NCBI GenBank assembly: GCA_937898635.1
Contig: CALEJW010000028.1
Location: forward strand, 1-19,675
DNA from: an uncultured Pseudomonadota bacterium
GTDB taxonomy: Bacteria > Pseudomonadota > Gammaproteobacteria > Burkholderiales > Usitatibacteraceae
Length of the DNA stretch: 19,675 bases
Direction of reading: 5' to 3'
The notes beneath the pieces were generated by a model. That model made no database searches. It was not told where the DNA came from and saw only the letters and a program-made list of their open reading frames with translations. A program made the translations under genes and the position numbers. Positions 6,881 through 16,618 of the stretch are shown piece after piece. How positions within the stretch are numbered: position 1 is the first letter of the stretch; each line of letters starts with the position of its first letter.

Positions 6881-6975
6881 GCCCCCGAACGATACCGGCC
6901 GCGGCGGGACGCGCAAGCGGATCCGTCAACGCGCGGCGGCTGCCGGCCGCCGGATACGCGCGAAAACCCTCGCGG

Positions 6976-7296
6976 CTACTTGTCCCGGCGAAGGGACTTC
7001 CGGACGGCTTCCCTGCGATCGGAGAGGTGCGAGTAGTCCACCCAGGCGCCCCACAGGCCGAGCGCCCCGGACAGCGTCGCGCCCCAGAAGGACACGTCGA
7101 GAGGAATGAGGATGTTGTAGTGGCAAAGCGCGAGCGCGACGCAGCTGATCCCGACCATCGCGGGGGGCCCTCCGGAGAACAGGCTGCCGCCGTTCACGCC
7201 CATCGTGAGCAGCACCACCCAGCCCGTCGCCAGGTTCGCGATGATGACGAGGACCATGACCACGCCGGCGTAGGAAGGAAGGGAGGGTTCGGGCAT
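6976..7296 (-). CDS. Small three-helix membrane protein of unknown function
   Basis: A 106-residue protein, MPEPSLPSYAGVVMVLVIIA at its start, with three hydrophobic stretches at about residues 11-31, 45-65 and 70-86. Between helices 1 and 2 lies a Gly/Ser loop (NGGSLFSGGPP). The C-terminus is a short basic tail (SDRREAVRKSLRRDK), presumably cytoplasmic. I do not recognise the family. ATG at 7294-7296 was chosen because the protein starts just before the first helix; AAGG lies about 10 bases upstream. A good promoter is seen at 7390-7418, giving an untranslated leader of about 87 bases. It is divergent from the serine hydrolase gene. The frame remains open upstream to 8703, but that extension is antisense to the hydrolase gene and is rejected. 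Confidence 0.72.
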   Translation of the reverse strand: MPEPSLPSYAGVVMVLVIIANLATGWVVLLTMGVNGGSLFSGGPPAMVGISCVALALCHYNILIPLDVSFWGATLSGALGLWGAWVDYSHLSDRREAVRKSLRRDK

Positions 7297-7389
7297 TTTC
7301 GGAGGACCTTGCCGTTGTCGAAGAAACGTGTCGCGGGGGCCGGAACTCCGCGCCGCCTCGCGAATCGCGGCGCTCCGGCAAGCGGCCAA

Positions 7390-7418
7390 CTTATAAACGG
7401 CGGTGGGAGGGAAAGCAA
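7390..7418 (-). promoter_or_regulatory. Candidate sigma70 promoter for the small membrane protein gene
   Basis: On the minus strand, TTGCTT (7413-7418) is followed by exactly 17 bases and then TATAAG (7390-7395), a 5-of-6 match to the -10 consensus in an otherwise GC-rich region. The predicted start site is near 7383. Confidence 0.5.
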
Positions 7419-7521
7419 TATCCCGAAGGGGCTGGCCGGCGAGGACGCCCTGCCCGCCGTGCCGCCGCCGCGGGGCCGCGACCTCCCGGCCCGGGCGATT
7501 CGCCTCCGCTATCATCGCCGA

Positions 7522-8712
7522 ATGACCCGCCGCGGACCGTTCAGGGCAATCCTTCGCGCCGCGGCGCTGGCGGCGGGGCTCTTCCTCCTCGCCGCGCTCG
7601 CGATCGTCGCGACCTGGATGTGGCGGGGCGGGGTCGAGGGGGGGCTCGTCGCCGCCTGGCGCCTGCTGCAGAACGGCCCGACGACGATCGACGACTTCCG
7701 CCTGTATCCGGCGCGGGTCCTGGAGCCCGCGGCCACGCCCTTCCCCTTCGGGACGCGCACGCGGGGCGTGGCGGAGCCGCCCGAACTGGAGGTTTCGCCG
7801 GGGCGCCGCCTCTCGGTCTCGCAGCTCGTCTCCGCCACCGAGACGATCGCCCTCCTGGTGGTGAAGGACGACGCGATCGTGCTCGAGCGCTACGCCACGG
7901 GGCACGGCGCCTCCACGCCGTCGCAGTACTTCTCCGTCACCAAGTCGATCCTCGCCACGCTCGTCGGCCTCGCGGTGGACGACGGGATCATCGGCTCGAT
8001 CGACCAGCCGGTGACGGACTTCGTCCCGGAGCTCGCGCCGCACGGCTTCGCGGCGGTCAGGCTGCGCCACCTCGCCGACATGCGCTCCGGCATCGACTAC
8101 GCCGAGAACGACAATCCCTTCGGCCTGCACGTGCTGATGAACTACACGTCGGACCTGCCGCGCCTGGTCCGGGAATTTCGCCTTCGCGGCACGCCGGGCG
8201 GGAAGGTCGAGTACAAGTCGGGCGACACGGCGCTGCTGTCGCTCGCGCTCCAGCGAGCGCTGGGGAAGAGGCCGATCGCCGACTATGCGGGCGCGCGCCT
8301 GTGGCACGCCCTCGGGATGGAGCACGAGGCCGTCTGGTCCCTGGACCGCGAAGGCGGGATGGAGAAGGCGTGGTGCTGCCTCGCCGGCAGCGCGCGCGAC
8401 CTCGCGAAGATCGGCCGCCTGCACCTGGGCCGCGGGCGGGTGGCGGGCCGGCGCGTGCTCGACGAGCGCTGGGTGGACGAGGCGACGAGAGCGCTCGCGC
8501 CGGCGCCGGCGGGCGCGTGGGGCTACGCGTTCTCCTGGTGGCGGCCGGAGCGCGAGGGCGGCGAGTACCTCGCCTCGGGAAAGGACGGGCAGTTCCTCTT
8601 CATCGACCCGGCCCGCAACGTCGTCGTCGTGCGGCTGGGCCGCAGCGACGGCGACCTGGCGATGGGCGCCTGGACCGCCGTCTTCCGCAGCCTCGCCCGC
8701 CACGCCTGGTAG
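7522..8712 (+). CDS. Membrane-anchored serine hydrolase, beta-lactamase (class C-like) family
   Basis: A 396-residue protein with an N-terminal hydrophobic anchor (about 11-33, after MTRRGPFR) and a periplasmic hydrolase domain. The active-site motif SVTK (Ser138, Lys141) sits in QYFSVTKSILATLVG. Tyr231 in VEYKSGDTALLSLAL fits the second catalytic motif (YxS rather than YxN). GKDGQ (353-357) takes the place of the KTG/HxG motif. The sequence HLADMRSGIDYAEN also fits esterase and penicillin-binding-like members of the family. Substrate cannot be told from sequence; a cell-wall peptidase or esterase is more likely than true beta-lactam resistance. I chose the ATG at 7522 because it directly precedes the anchor; the frame is open far upstream. 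It converges with htpG, with 34 bases between stops. Confidence 0.87.
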   Translation: MTRRGPFRAILRAAALAAGLFLLAALAIVATWMWRGGVEGGLVAAWRLLQNGPTTIDDFRLYPARVLEPAATPFPFGTRTRGVAEPPELEVSPGRRLSVSQLVSATETIALLVVKDDAIVLERYATGHGASTPSQYFSVTKSILATLVGLAVDDGIIGSIDQPVTDFVPELAPHGFAAVRLRHLADMRSGIDYAENDNPFGLHVLMNYTSDLPRLVREFRLRGTPGGKVEYKSGDTALLSLALQRALGKRPIADYAGARLWHALGMEHEAVWSLDREGGMEKAWCCLAGSARDLAKIGRLHLGRGRVAGRRVLDERWVDEATRALAPAPAGAWGYAFSWWRPEREGGEYLASGKDGQFLFIDPARNVVVVRLGRSDGDLAMGAWTAVFRSLARHAW

Positions 8713-8727
8713 CGGCCGGCTGGAGTC

Positions 8728-8746
8728 GCCGGGAGTGCCTCCCGGC

Positions 8747-8750
<4 letters not shown>
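8728..8750 (-). repeat. REP-like hairpin between serine hydrolase gene and htpG
   Basis: Perfect 8-bp arms GCCGGGAG (8728-8735) and CTCCCGGC (8739-8746) with a TGC loop. Read on the minus strand, the hairpin is directly preceded by GTAG (8747-8750), the tetranucleotide head typical of REP elements of the GTAG/GGAG class. The GTAG includes the TAG stop of htpG. It may also act as a factor-independent terminator for either convergent gene, although no T tract follows. Confidence 0.45.
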
Positions 8751-10681
<1,931 letters not shown>

Positions 10682-10718
10682 TTTCGATACTCCTTGTATT
10701 CAGGGCTTAACCTGTGCG

Positions 10719-10747
10719 ACATAGCGGCGGGGGAGGCAGACTTCAAG
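10719..10747 (-). promoter_or_regulatory. Sigma32-like heat-shock promoter of htpG
   Basis: On the minus strand, CTTGAA (10742-10747) exactly matches the first six bases of the sigma32 -35 element. A 15-base spacer leads to CGCTATGT (10719-10726), a partial match to CCCCATnT. The predicted start of transcription is near 10711, about 30 bases before the GTG start codon. Confidence 0.5.
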
Positions 10748-10796
10748 CCCCCGGGAGCCGTTTCGGCCATCCCGGGCCCGTCCTGCGGAGGAGTGG

Positions 10797-12209
10797 ATGA
10801 GCGAGCACGTGGACGCGATCGTGATCGGCACGGGCCAGGCGGGGCCGGCGCTCTGCGCCCGCCTCGATCGCGAAGGCCTCGAGACCGTCGTCATCGAGCG
10901 CAAGCACCTGGGCGGCACCTGCGTGAACACGGGATGCATCCCCACCAAGACCCTGGTCGCGAGCGCCCGGGCCGCGCACCTCGCCCGGCGCGGGGCGGAA
11001 TTCGGTTTCGCCGCGGGCGAGGTGCGCATGGACATGCGCGCGGTGAAGGCCCGCAAGGACGGCGTCGTCGCGCACTCGACCGGGGGCCTGGGCAAGTGGA
11101 TCGACGCCATGCGCCACGTGAGCCTCGTGCGCGGGCACGCCCGCTTCACGGGACCCCGGCGGGTCGCGGTGGACGGGCGCGAGTTCGACGCGGACCGCAT
11201 CTTCGTGAACGTGGGCGGGCGGCCCCTGGTGCCCGACATGCCCGGCGTGGACACGGTGCCCTTCCTCACCAGTTCCACCGTGATGGACGTGGACTTCCTC
11301 CCCGGACACCTCGTGATCGTCGGCGGCAGCTACATCGGCCTGGAATTCGCGCAGATGTACCGGCGCTTCGGCTCGCAGGTCACGGTCGTGGAGCGCGCGC
11401 CGCGGCTCCTGCCGCGCGAGGACGAGGACGTCTCGGAGGCGATCCACGGCATCCTCGCCGCGGAAGGCGTGGCCATCCGGACCGGCGCGGACTGCCTGTC
11501 GCTCTCGCGGAAGGGAAAGGGCGTGGCGGTGGGGCTCGCCTGCGGCGACGGCCCGCCCCTCGCCGAGGGCAGCCACGTGCTCCTCGCCGTCGGGCGCCGG
11601 CCCAACACCGACGACCTGGGGCTCGACGCCGCGGGGATCGAGACCGACGCTCGCGGCTTCATCACCGTGGACGACGAGTGCCGCACGAACGTCCCGGGCG
11701 TGTGGGCGCTGGGGGACGCGAACGGCCGCGGCGCCTTCACCCACACTTCCTACAACGACTTCGAGATCGTCGCCGCGAACCTCTTCAACGGCACGCGGCG
11801 CAGGATTTCCGCGCGCATTCCCTGCTACGCCCTCTTCATCGACCCCCCGCTGGGGCGCGCCGGCATGACCGACCGCGAGGCGCTCGCGAGCGGCCGGCGC
11901 CTGCTCGCGGCGAAGATGCCGATGAGCCGCGTCGGGCGCGCCCGGGAGGCGGGCGAGACGCAGGGCTTCATGAAGGTCGTCGTCGACGCCGACACGCGGG
12001 AGATCCTCGGCGCGGCGCTCCTCGGCCTGAGCGGGGACGAGGCGGTCCACGCGCTGCTCGACACCATGTACGCGAACGCCCCGTACACCACCGTGCGCGA
12101 CGCGGTGCACATCCACCCGACGGTGTCGGAACTCCTGCCGACGCTCCTGGGCGGCCTGAAGCCCGTGGAAGGAGCGCCCGAGGTGTCCGCCGCGCCGCCG
12201 CCGGCATAG
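10797..12209 (+). CDS. Mercuric-reductase-like FAD-dependent pyridine nucleotide-disulfide oxidoreductase
   Basis: A 470-residue cytoplasmic flavoprotein. The start ATG is preceded by GGAGGAG. The FAD-binding Rossmann motif is GTGQAG (11-16). The redox disulfide is in GGTCVNTGCIPTK, Cys42 and Cys47. The NAD(P)H-binding motif is in VIVGGSYIGLEFAQMYRRFG. The second FAD contact is in VWALGDANGRGAFTHTSYND. The C-terminal dimerisation domain ends with HIHPTVSELLP, the His-Glu pair used in catalysis by this family. There is no N-terminal heavy-metal domain and no C-terminal vicinal cysteine pair, so it is not a true MerA. The lack of any lipoamide-enzyme neighbour argues against dihydrolipoamide dehydrogenase. 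Substrate unknown. It is divergent from htpG. Confidence 0.88.
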   Translation: MSEHVDAIVIGTGQAGPALCARLDREGLETVVIERKHLGGTCVNTGCIPTKTLVASARAAHLARRGAEFGFAAGEVRMDMRAVKARKDGVVAHSTGGLGKWIDAMRHVSLVRGHARFTGPRRVAVDGREFDADRIFVNVGGRPLVPDMPGVDTVPFLTSSTVMDVDFLPGHLVIVGGSYIGLEFAQMYRRFGSQVTVVERAPRLLPREDEDVSEAIHGILAAEGVAIRTGADCLSLSRKGKGVAVGLACGDGPPLAEGSHVLLAVGRRPNTDDLGLDAAGIETDARGFITVDDECRTNVPGVWALGDANGRGAFTHTSYNDFEIVAANLFNGTRRRISARIPCYALFIDPPLGRAGMTDREALASGRRLLAAKMPMSRVGRAREAGETQGFMKVVVDADTREILGAALLGLSGDEAVHALLDTMYANAPYTTVRDAVHIHPTVSELLPTLLGGLKPVEGAPEVSAAPPPA

Positions 12210-12732
12210 CGACCGGGCGCGGCGCTGTTGCGCCGCACCATCGGCGCCGCGCCCGAAAATTCGCGCACACGGGCGGAAATTCGTTTGCTAGACTTACGCG
12301 ACTTTGCGTTCCCCGCCGAGGCATCGATGCAGGCAATCGCCATTGCGTCCGAACTCGCCCACGACGGCAACCCCTTCCGGGCGTTGCCTCCGGGAACCTT
12401 GCCGGGAACATTTCCGGCGGAGCGCAAACCTCCTTCCGCGGCAACCCTGAGAACGATGCGAAGCGACGCGCCCGCCGACTGCGGCCGCGCGGACGCGCTC
12501 GTGCCTCGCGGGTCGCCCCCCGACATTCGATCGATCCCCCGGGCCGGCGCACAAGAGGGGAAGTCGAAGCACCGGTAGCAGGCGTTTCGTCCCGCCCGTG
12601 CGGCGGCGCGAACCAGCGGCTTCATGGCTGGGGAGGTGGCTTGGCGGCAAAGGCGCCCGGGAGCGAAGTGCCCGGCGACCTCTGGGGAAGGATCGGCTCC
12701 GCGATTCATACAACGAAGGGAGCGCACCTGAC
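12210..12732. other. 523-base stretch without a convincing gene, upstream of the oxidase operon
   Basis: The stretch begins with a small hairpin (GCGGCGC, 12219-12225, pairing with GCGCCGC, 12230-12236), which may end the flavoprotein transcript. A frame at 12228-12578 has only a TTG start, no Shine-Dalgarno and a proline/arginine-rich product, so I do not call it a gene. At 12384-12427 there is an imperfect long inverted repeat (TTGCCTCC at one end, GGAG-C-GCAA at the other) enclosing a second hairpin at 12401-12418 (GCCGGGAA with TTTCCGGC). The local base composition is less GC-biased around 12270-12330. The stretch most likely carries the promoter and long leader of the oxidase operon, but I cannot pick a confident -35/-10 pair. 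Confidence 0.4.
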
Positions 12733-14088
12733 ATGGCAATAGCGATCGTTCTGGTCCTGCTCATCGTGGGCACGGTGCTCTTCCACTTCCTGAGCCCGTG
12801 GTGGTTCACGCCGATCGCCTCGAACTGGGGCTCCATCGACGACACGATCGGGATCACCTTCTGGGTCACGGGCTTCGTGTTCGTGGCGGTGAACCTCTTC
12901 ATGGCCTGGGTCGTGCTCCGCTACCGCCACCGGAAGCAGGCGCGGGCCCACTACGAGCCCGAGAACAAGAAGCTGGAGTGGTGGCTCATCGGCTTCACGA
13001 CGCTCGGCATCGTCGCGATGCTGGCGCCGGGCCTCGTGGTCTGGGCCAAGTTCGTCGACGTGCCCAAGGACGCGTCCGAGTTCGAGGTGATCAGCCAGCA
13101 GTGGCACTGGAGCTACCGCTTCCCGGGGCGCGACGGCGTGCTGGGCACCGTGAGCACGCGCTTCATCGACGACGCGAACCCCTTCGGCCTGAACCCGGAC
13201 GACCCGAACGGGCGCGACGACGTGCTCGTGGCGAGCCAGGAGGTGCACCTGCCCCTGGGCAAGCCGGTGAAGCTGCGGCTTCGATCGAAGGACGTGCTGC
13301 ACAACTTCGCCGTGGCCGAGCTGCGGGTCAAGATGGACATGGTGCCGGGGATGATCCCCTACCTGTGGTTCACGCCCACGCGCGCCGGGAAGTACGACAT
13401 CCTCTGCCAGGAGCTCTGCGGCGTCGGGCACTTCACGATGCGCGGCCGGCTGGTGCTCGAGAGCGACGAGGCCTTCCAGAAGTGGCTCGCGGGCTACCCC
13501 ACCTTCGCGCAGACCTCGGCTCGCGTGGCCGGCGACGCGGAGGCCGGCAAGGGGCACTACGCGGTGTGCGGCGCCTGCCACGGCGCCCAGGGCGAGGGCA
13601 ATCCCGCGATGAACGCGCCCCGCCTCGCCGGCCAGGGCGACTGGTACCTCACGCAGCAGCTCCACTACTTCAAGCAGGGCATCCGCGGCGCGCACAAGGA
13701 CGACACCCACGGCAAGACGATGGCGCCGATGGCCGCCGCCCTCCCCGACGAAGCCGCCGTCCGGAACGTGGTGGCCTACATCGCCACGCTGCCCGACGCC
13801 CCGGCGCCGGCCGCGGTCAAGGCCACGGCGCGCGGCCGGGCCCAGTACGAAGCCAACTGCGGCACCTGCCACGGCGCGAAGGGCCAGGGCATCCAGGCGA
13901 TGAACGCGCCGCGCATCGCCGGCCTGGGCGACTGGTACCTCACGACGCAGATCCGCAACTTCCGCAACCGCGTGCGCGGCGCGCACCCGGACGACAAGTA
14001 CGGCAGCCAGATGGGCCTGATGGCCGCCACACTCGTCGACGAGCAGGCCACGCGCGAGCTCGTCGCCTACGTGAACGGCCTGCGCTGA
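12733..14088 (+). CDS. coxB: Cytochrome c oxidase subunit II fused to two cytochrome c domains
   Basis: A 451-residue inner-membrane protein that accepts electrons on the periplasmic side and passes them to subunit I. Two transmembrane helices (about 3-20 and 42-62; a further hydrophobic stretch at 84-105) precede the cupredoxin domain. The CuA ligands are all present: His190, and Cys225, Glu227, Cys229, His233 and Met236 in CQELCGVGHFTM. Two cytochrome c domains follow, with heme-attachment motifs CGACH (279-283) and CGTCH (376-380). Likely axial Met lies in KTMAPM (329-333) and in SQMGLM (425-430). The two heme domains resemble each other closely (GDWYLTQQ and GDWYLTTQ), pointing to internal duplication. 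Start ATG is preceded by GGGAG, a little distant. It begins the operon coxB-coxA-two subunit III-subunit IV. Confidence 0.95.
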   Translation: MAIAIVLVLLIVGTVLFHFLSPWWFTPIASNWGSIDDTIGITFWVTGFVFVAVNLFMAWVVLRYRHRKQARAHYEPENKKLEWWLIGFTTLGIVAMLAPGLVVWAKFVDVPKDASEFEVISQQWHWSYRFPGRDGVLGTVSTRFIDDANPFGLNPDDPNGRDDVLVASQEVHLPLGKPVKLRLRSKDVLHNFAVAELRVKMDMVPGMIPYLWFTPTRAGKYDILCQELCGVGHFTMRGRLVLESDEAFQKWLAGYPTFAQTSARVAGDAEAGKGHYAVCGACHGAQGEGNPAMNAPRLAGQGDWYLTQQLHYFKQGIRGAHKDDTHGKTMAPMAAALPDEAAVRNVVAYIATLPDAPAPAAVKATARGRAQYEANCGTCHGAKGQGIQAMNAPRIAGLGDWYLTTQIRNFRNRVRGAHPDDKYGSQMGLMAATLVDEQATRELVAYVNGLR

Positions 14089-14149
14089 AGACGCGCGGCA
14101 GGCAACGACGCACCCGAGCAGGCGAAGCACCGGCGAACAGGAGAAACAG

Positions 14150-15937
14150 ATGACGTACGTTCCCGTTGGACACGACGCTACGGACTACGCCCCGCCCGCG
14201 GAAACGCAGGAGCCGGAGCTCTACCACCCGAAGACCTTCATCGGCAAGTACATCTGGAGCCAGGACGCGAAGGTGATCGCGATCCAGTACTCCATCACCG
14301 CGATCGGCATCGGGGTGGTGGCGCTGGTGCTCTCGTGGCTCATGCGGCTGCAGCTCGGCTTCCCGAACACCTTCTCCTTCATCGACCCCAGCGCCTACCT
14401 GCAGATGGTGTCGATGCACGGGATGATCATGGTGATCTACCTCCTCACCGCGCTCTTCCTGGGCGGCTTCGGCAACTACCTCATCCCGCTGATGGTGGGC
14501 GCGCGGGACATGGTGTTCCCGTACGTGAACATGCTGAGCTACTGGATCTACCTCTTCGCGGTGCTCCTGCTCCTCGCGAGCTTCTTCGTGCCCGGCGGCC
14601 CCACGGGCGCGGGCTGGACGCTCTACCCGCCGCAGGCGATCCTCACGGGCACCCCGGGCGCGGGCTGGGGCATCATCCTGATGCTCGTCTCGCTCGCCTT
14701 CTTCATCGTCGGCTTCACCATGGGCGGCCTCAACTACGTGGTGACGGTGCTCCAGGCGCGCACGCGCGGCATGACGCTCCTGCGCCTGCCCCTCACGATC
14801 TGGGGCATCTTCGTGGCGACGATCCTCGCCCTCCTCGCCTTCCCCGCGCTCTTCGTGAGCGCGATCATGATGACGCTCGACCTCACGCTGGGCACGAGCT
14901 TCTTCATGCCGGGCATCATCTCCCAGGGCAAGCAGCTGGACTACGGCGGCGGCAGCCCCGTGCTCTTCCAGCACCTCTTCTGGTTCTTCGGGCACCCCGA
15001 GGTGTACATCGTGGCGCTGCCCGCCTTCGGCATCGTCTCGGACCTCATCAGCGTGAACGCCCGCAAGAACATCTTCGGCTACCGCATGATGGTGTGGGCG
15101 ATCCTCGCCATCGGGGGCCTGAGCTTCATCGTGTGGGCGCACCACATGTACGTGAGCGGCATGAACCCGTACTTCGGCTTCTTCTTCGCGACGACCACGC
15201 TCATCATCGCGATCCCCACCGCGCTCAAGGTCTACAACTGGGTGCTCACGCTGTGGCGCGGCAACATCCGGCTGAACGTGCCGATGCTCTTCGCGATCGG
15301 CTTCATCTTCACGTTCATCCACGGCGGGCTCACCGGCATCTTCCTCGGCAACGTCGCGGTGGACCTCGCGCTCTCCGACACCATGTTCGTCGTCGCGCAC
15401 TTCCACATGGTGATGGCCATCGCCCCGGTGCTGGTGGTGATGGGGGCGATCTACCACTGGTACCCGAAGATGACCGGCCGGATGCTCGACGACACCCTGG
15501 GCAAGATCCACTTCTGGATCACCTTCCTCGGCTCCTACGCGATCTACCTCCCGATGCACTACCTGGGCTTCCTCGGGGTGCCGCGCCGGTACTACGCCAT
15601 GGGCGACACCTACTTCGTCCCCGAGTCGGCGCAGTCGCTCAACGCCGCGATCACCATCGCCGCCCTGGTCGTGGGCGTGGCCCAGATCATCTTCTTCTAC
15701 AACCTCGTTCGCAGCTACTTCAAGGGCGAGCCCTCCGGCGGCAATCCCTGGGAGGCGACGACGCTCGAGTGGCAGACGCCCGAGACGCCGCCCACCCACG
15801 GCAACTTCGGCAAGGACCTGCCCGTGGTCTATCGCTGGGCCTACGACTACAGCGTCCCCGGCGCCGAGAAGGACTTCATCCCGCAGAACGAGCCGCCCAG
15901 CCCGGGCGCCGGCGGCGCCGCCGGGAGCCACGCGTGA
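14150..15937 (+). CDS. coxA: Cytochrome c oxidase subunit I, A1 type
   Basis: A 595-residue catalytic subunit that reduces O2 to water and pumps protons. Metal ligands are all visible: heme a His90 (MHGMIMV) and His419, heme a3 His417 (AHFHM), and CuB His282 (GHPEVY) with His331-His332 (WAHHMYV). Tyr286 is the residue cross-linked to the CuB His. Glu284 in the same motif marks the A1 subtype. D-channel residues Asn109, Asp120 and Asn127 (GGFGNY, GARDMVFPYVN) and K-channel Lys360 (IPTALKVYNW) are conserved, so full proton pumping is expected. The start ATG has CAGGAG about 6 bases upstream. The last four bases overlap the next gene's GTG start. C-terminal tail is soluble and Pro/Gly-rich (EPPSPGAGGAAG). 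Confidence 0.97.
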   Translation: MTYVPVGHDATDYAPPAETQEPELYHPKTFIGKYIWSQDAKVIAIQYSITAIGIGVVALVLSWLMRLQLGFPNTFSFIDPSAYLQMVSMHGMIMVIYLLTALFLGGFGNYLIPLMVGARDMVFPYVNMLSYWIYLFAVLLLLASFFVPGGPTGAGWTLYPPQAILTGTPGAGWGIILMLVSLAFFIVGFTMGGLNYVVTVLQARTRGMTLLRLPLTIWGIFVATILALLAFPALFVSAIMMTLDLTLGTSFFMPGIISQGKQLDYGGGSPVLFQHLFWFFGHPEVYIVALPAFGIVSDLISVNARKNIFGYRMMVWAILAIGGLSFIVWAHHMYVSGMNPYFGFFFATTTLIIAIPTALKVYNWVLTLWRGNIRLNVPMLFAIGFIFTFIHGGLTGIFLGNVAVDLALSDTMFVVAHFHMVMAIAPVLVVMGAIYHWYPKMTGRMLDDTLGKIHFWITFLGSYAIYLPMHYLGFLGVPRRYYAMGDTYFVPESAQSLNAAITIAALVVGVAQIIFFYNLVRSYFKGEPSGGNPWEATTLEWQTPETPPTHGNFGKDLPVVYRWAYDYSVPGAEKDFIPQNEPPSPGAGGAAGSHA

Positions 15938-16602
15938 CGACCACGCTCGTCGCGCTGGCGGTCGTCATGGCCGTCGTCATCGGCTGGCTGCTGCGCCAGA
16001 CCCTCGGGACGCGGCCCTGGGCCGACCCGCGGACGATGGCCGCGGGCGACCCCTCGGTCGCGGGGCTCCCGATGCCGTCGATCAAGATCGGCCTCGCCGT
16101 GTTCATGACGGTCGCCACCTCGCTCTTCGCCCTTTCCATCAGCGCCTACCTCATGCGGCGCGAGGGCGCCGACTGGCGCCCGGTCGCGCAGCCCCTGGTG
16201 CTGTGGTTCAACACCGCGATGCTCGGGCTGGGCAGCGTCTGCTTCGAGTGGGCGAACCGCTCGGCGCGGGCGGGCCGTGCCGGGGGCGTGACGCGCGGGC
16301 TCCTCGCCGGCGGCGCCTGCACCCTGCTCTTCCTCGCCGGCCAGTACGGGGCGTGGCGCAGCCTGGAGGCGGCCGGCTACTACGTCACCTCGAATCCCGC
16401 CGCGTCCTTCTTCTACTTCCTCACGGCGCTGCACGCCCTGCACCTCCTGGGCGGGCTGTGGGTCTGGGGGACGACGCTCGTGCGGGTGCGGCGCGGCGCG
16501 GCGGTCCGGGACATCCGCCTGAGCGTGGAACTGTGCACCGCCTACTGGCACTTCCTGCTGGTGGTCTGGCTGGTCCTGTTCGGCCTGTTGCTCTTCACCT
16601 GA
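15934..16602 (+). CDS. Cytochrome c oxidase subunit III-like protein (first copy)
   Basis: A 222-residue integral membrane protein. It starts at GTG 15934 inside the end of coxA (GTGA overlap), so it is translationally coupled. I see about six hydrophobic helices: residues 2-20, then PSIKIGLAVFM, LVLWFNTAMLGL, GLLAGGACTLLFL, FFYFLTALHALHLLGGLWVW and YWHFLLVVWLVLFGLLLF. The last one carries the YWHF-VVW hallmark of subunit III. Subunit III stabilises subunit I and supports proton uptake. The sequence differs strongly from the second copy just downstream, so the pair is not a recent duplication. A periplasm-facing region is short. Gene symbol is left open because two subunit III genes are present. 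Confidence 0.87.
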   Translation: MTTTLVALAVVMAVVIGWLLRQTLGTRPWADPRTMAAGDPSVAGLPMPSIKIGLAVFMTVATSLFALSISAYLMRREGADWRPVAQPLVLWFNTAMLGLGSVCFEWANRSARAGRAGGVTRGLLAGGACTLLFLAGQYGAWRSLEAAGYYVTSNPAASFFYFLTALHALHLLGGLWVWGTTLVRVRRGAAVRDIRLSVELCTAYWHFLLVVWLVLFGLLLFT

Positions 16603-16618
16603 CGAGGAGACCCCGCGA

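Noticed and set aside
7297..8703. 575-residue minus-strand frame extending the small membrane protein
   Set aside because: The extension is antisense to the serine hydrolase gene and reads as Arg/Ala/Glu-rich shadow sequence.
7522..8712. Antibiotic-resistance beta-lactamase
   Set aside because: It has an N-terminal membrane anchor and altered second and third motifs (YxS, GKDG); a general serine hydrolase is the safer call.
10797..12209. True mercuric reductase (mer operon)
   Set aside because: No heavy-metal-binding N-terminal domain, no C-terminal Cys pair and no merR/merT/merP neighbours.
12228..12578. Possible 116-residue protein before the oxidase operon
   Set aside because: TTG start, no Shine-Dalgarno, Pro/Arg-rich product without domain-like pattern; more likely non-coding.
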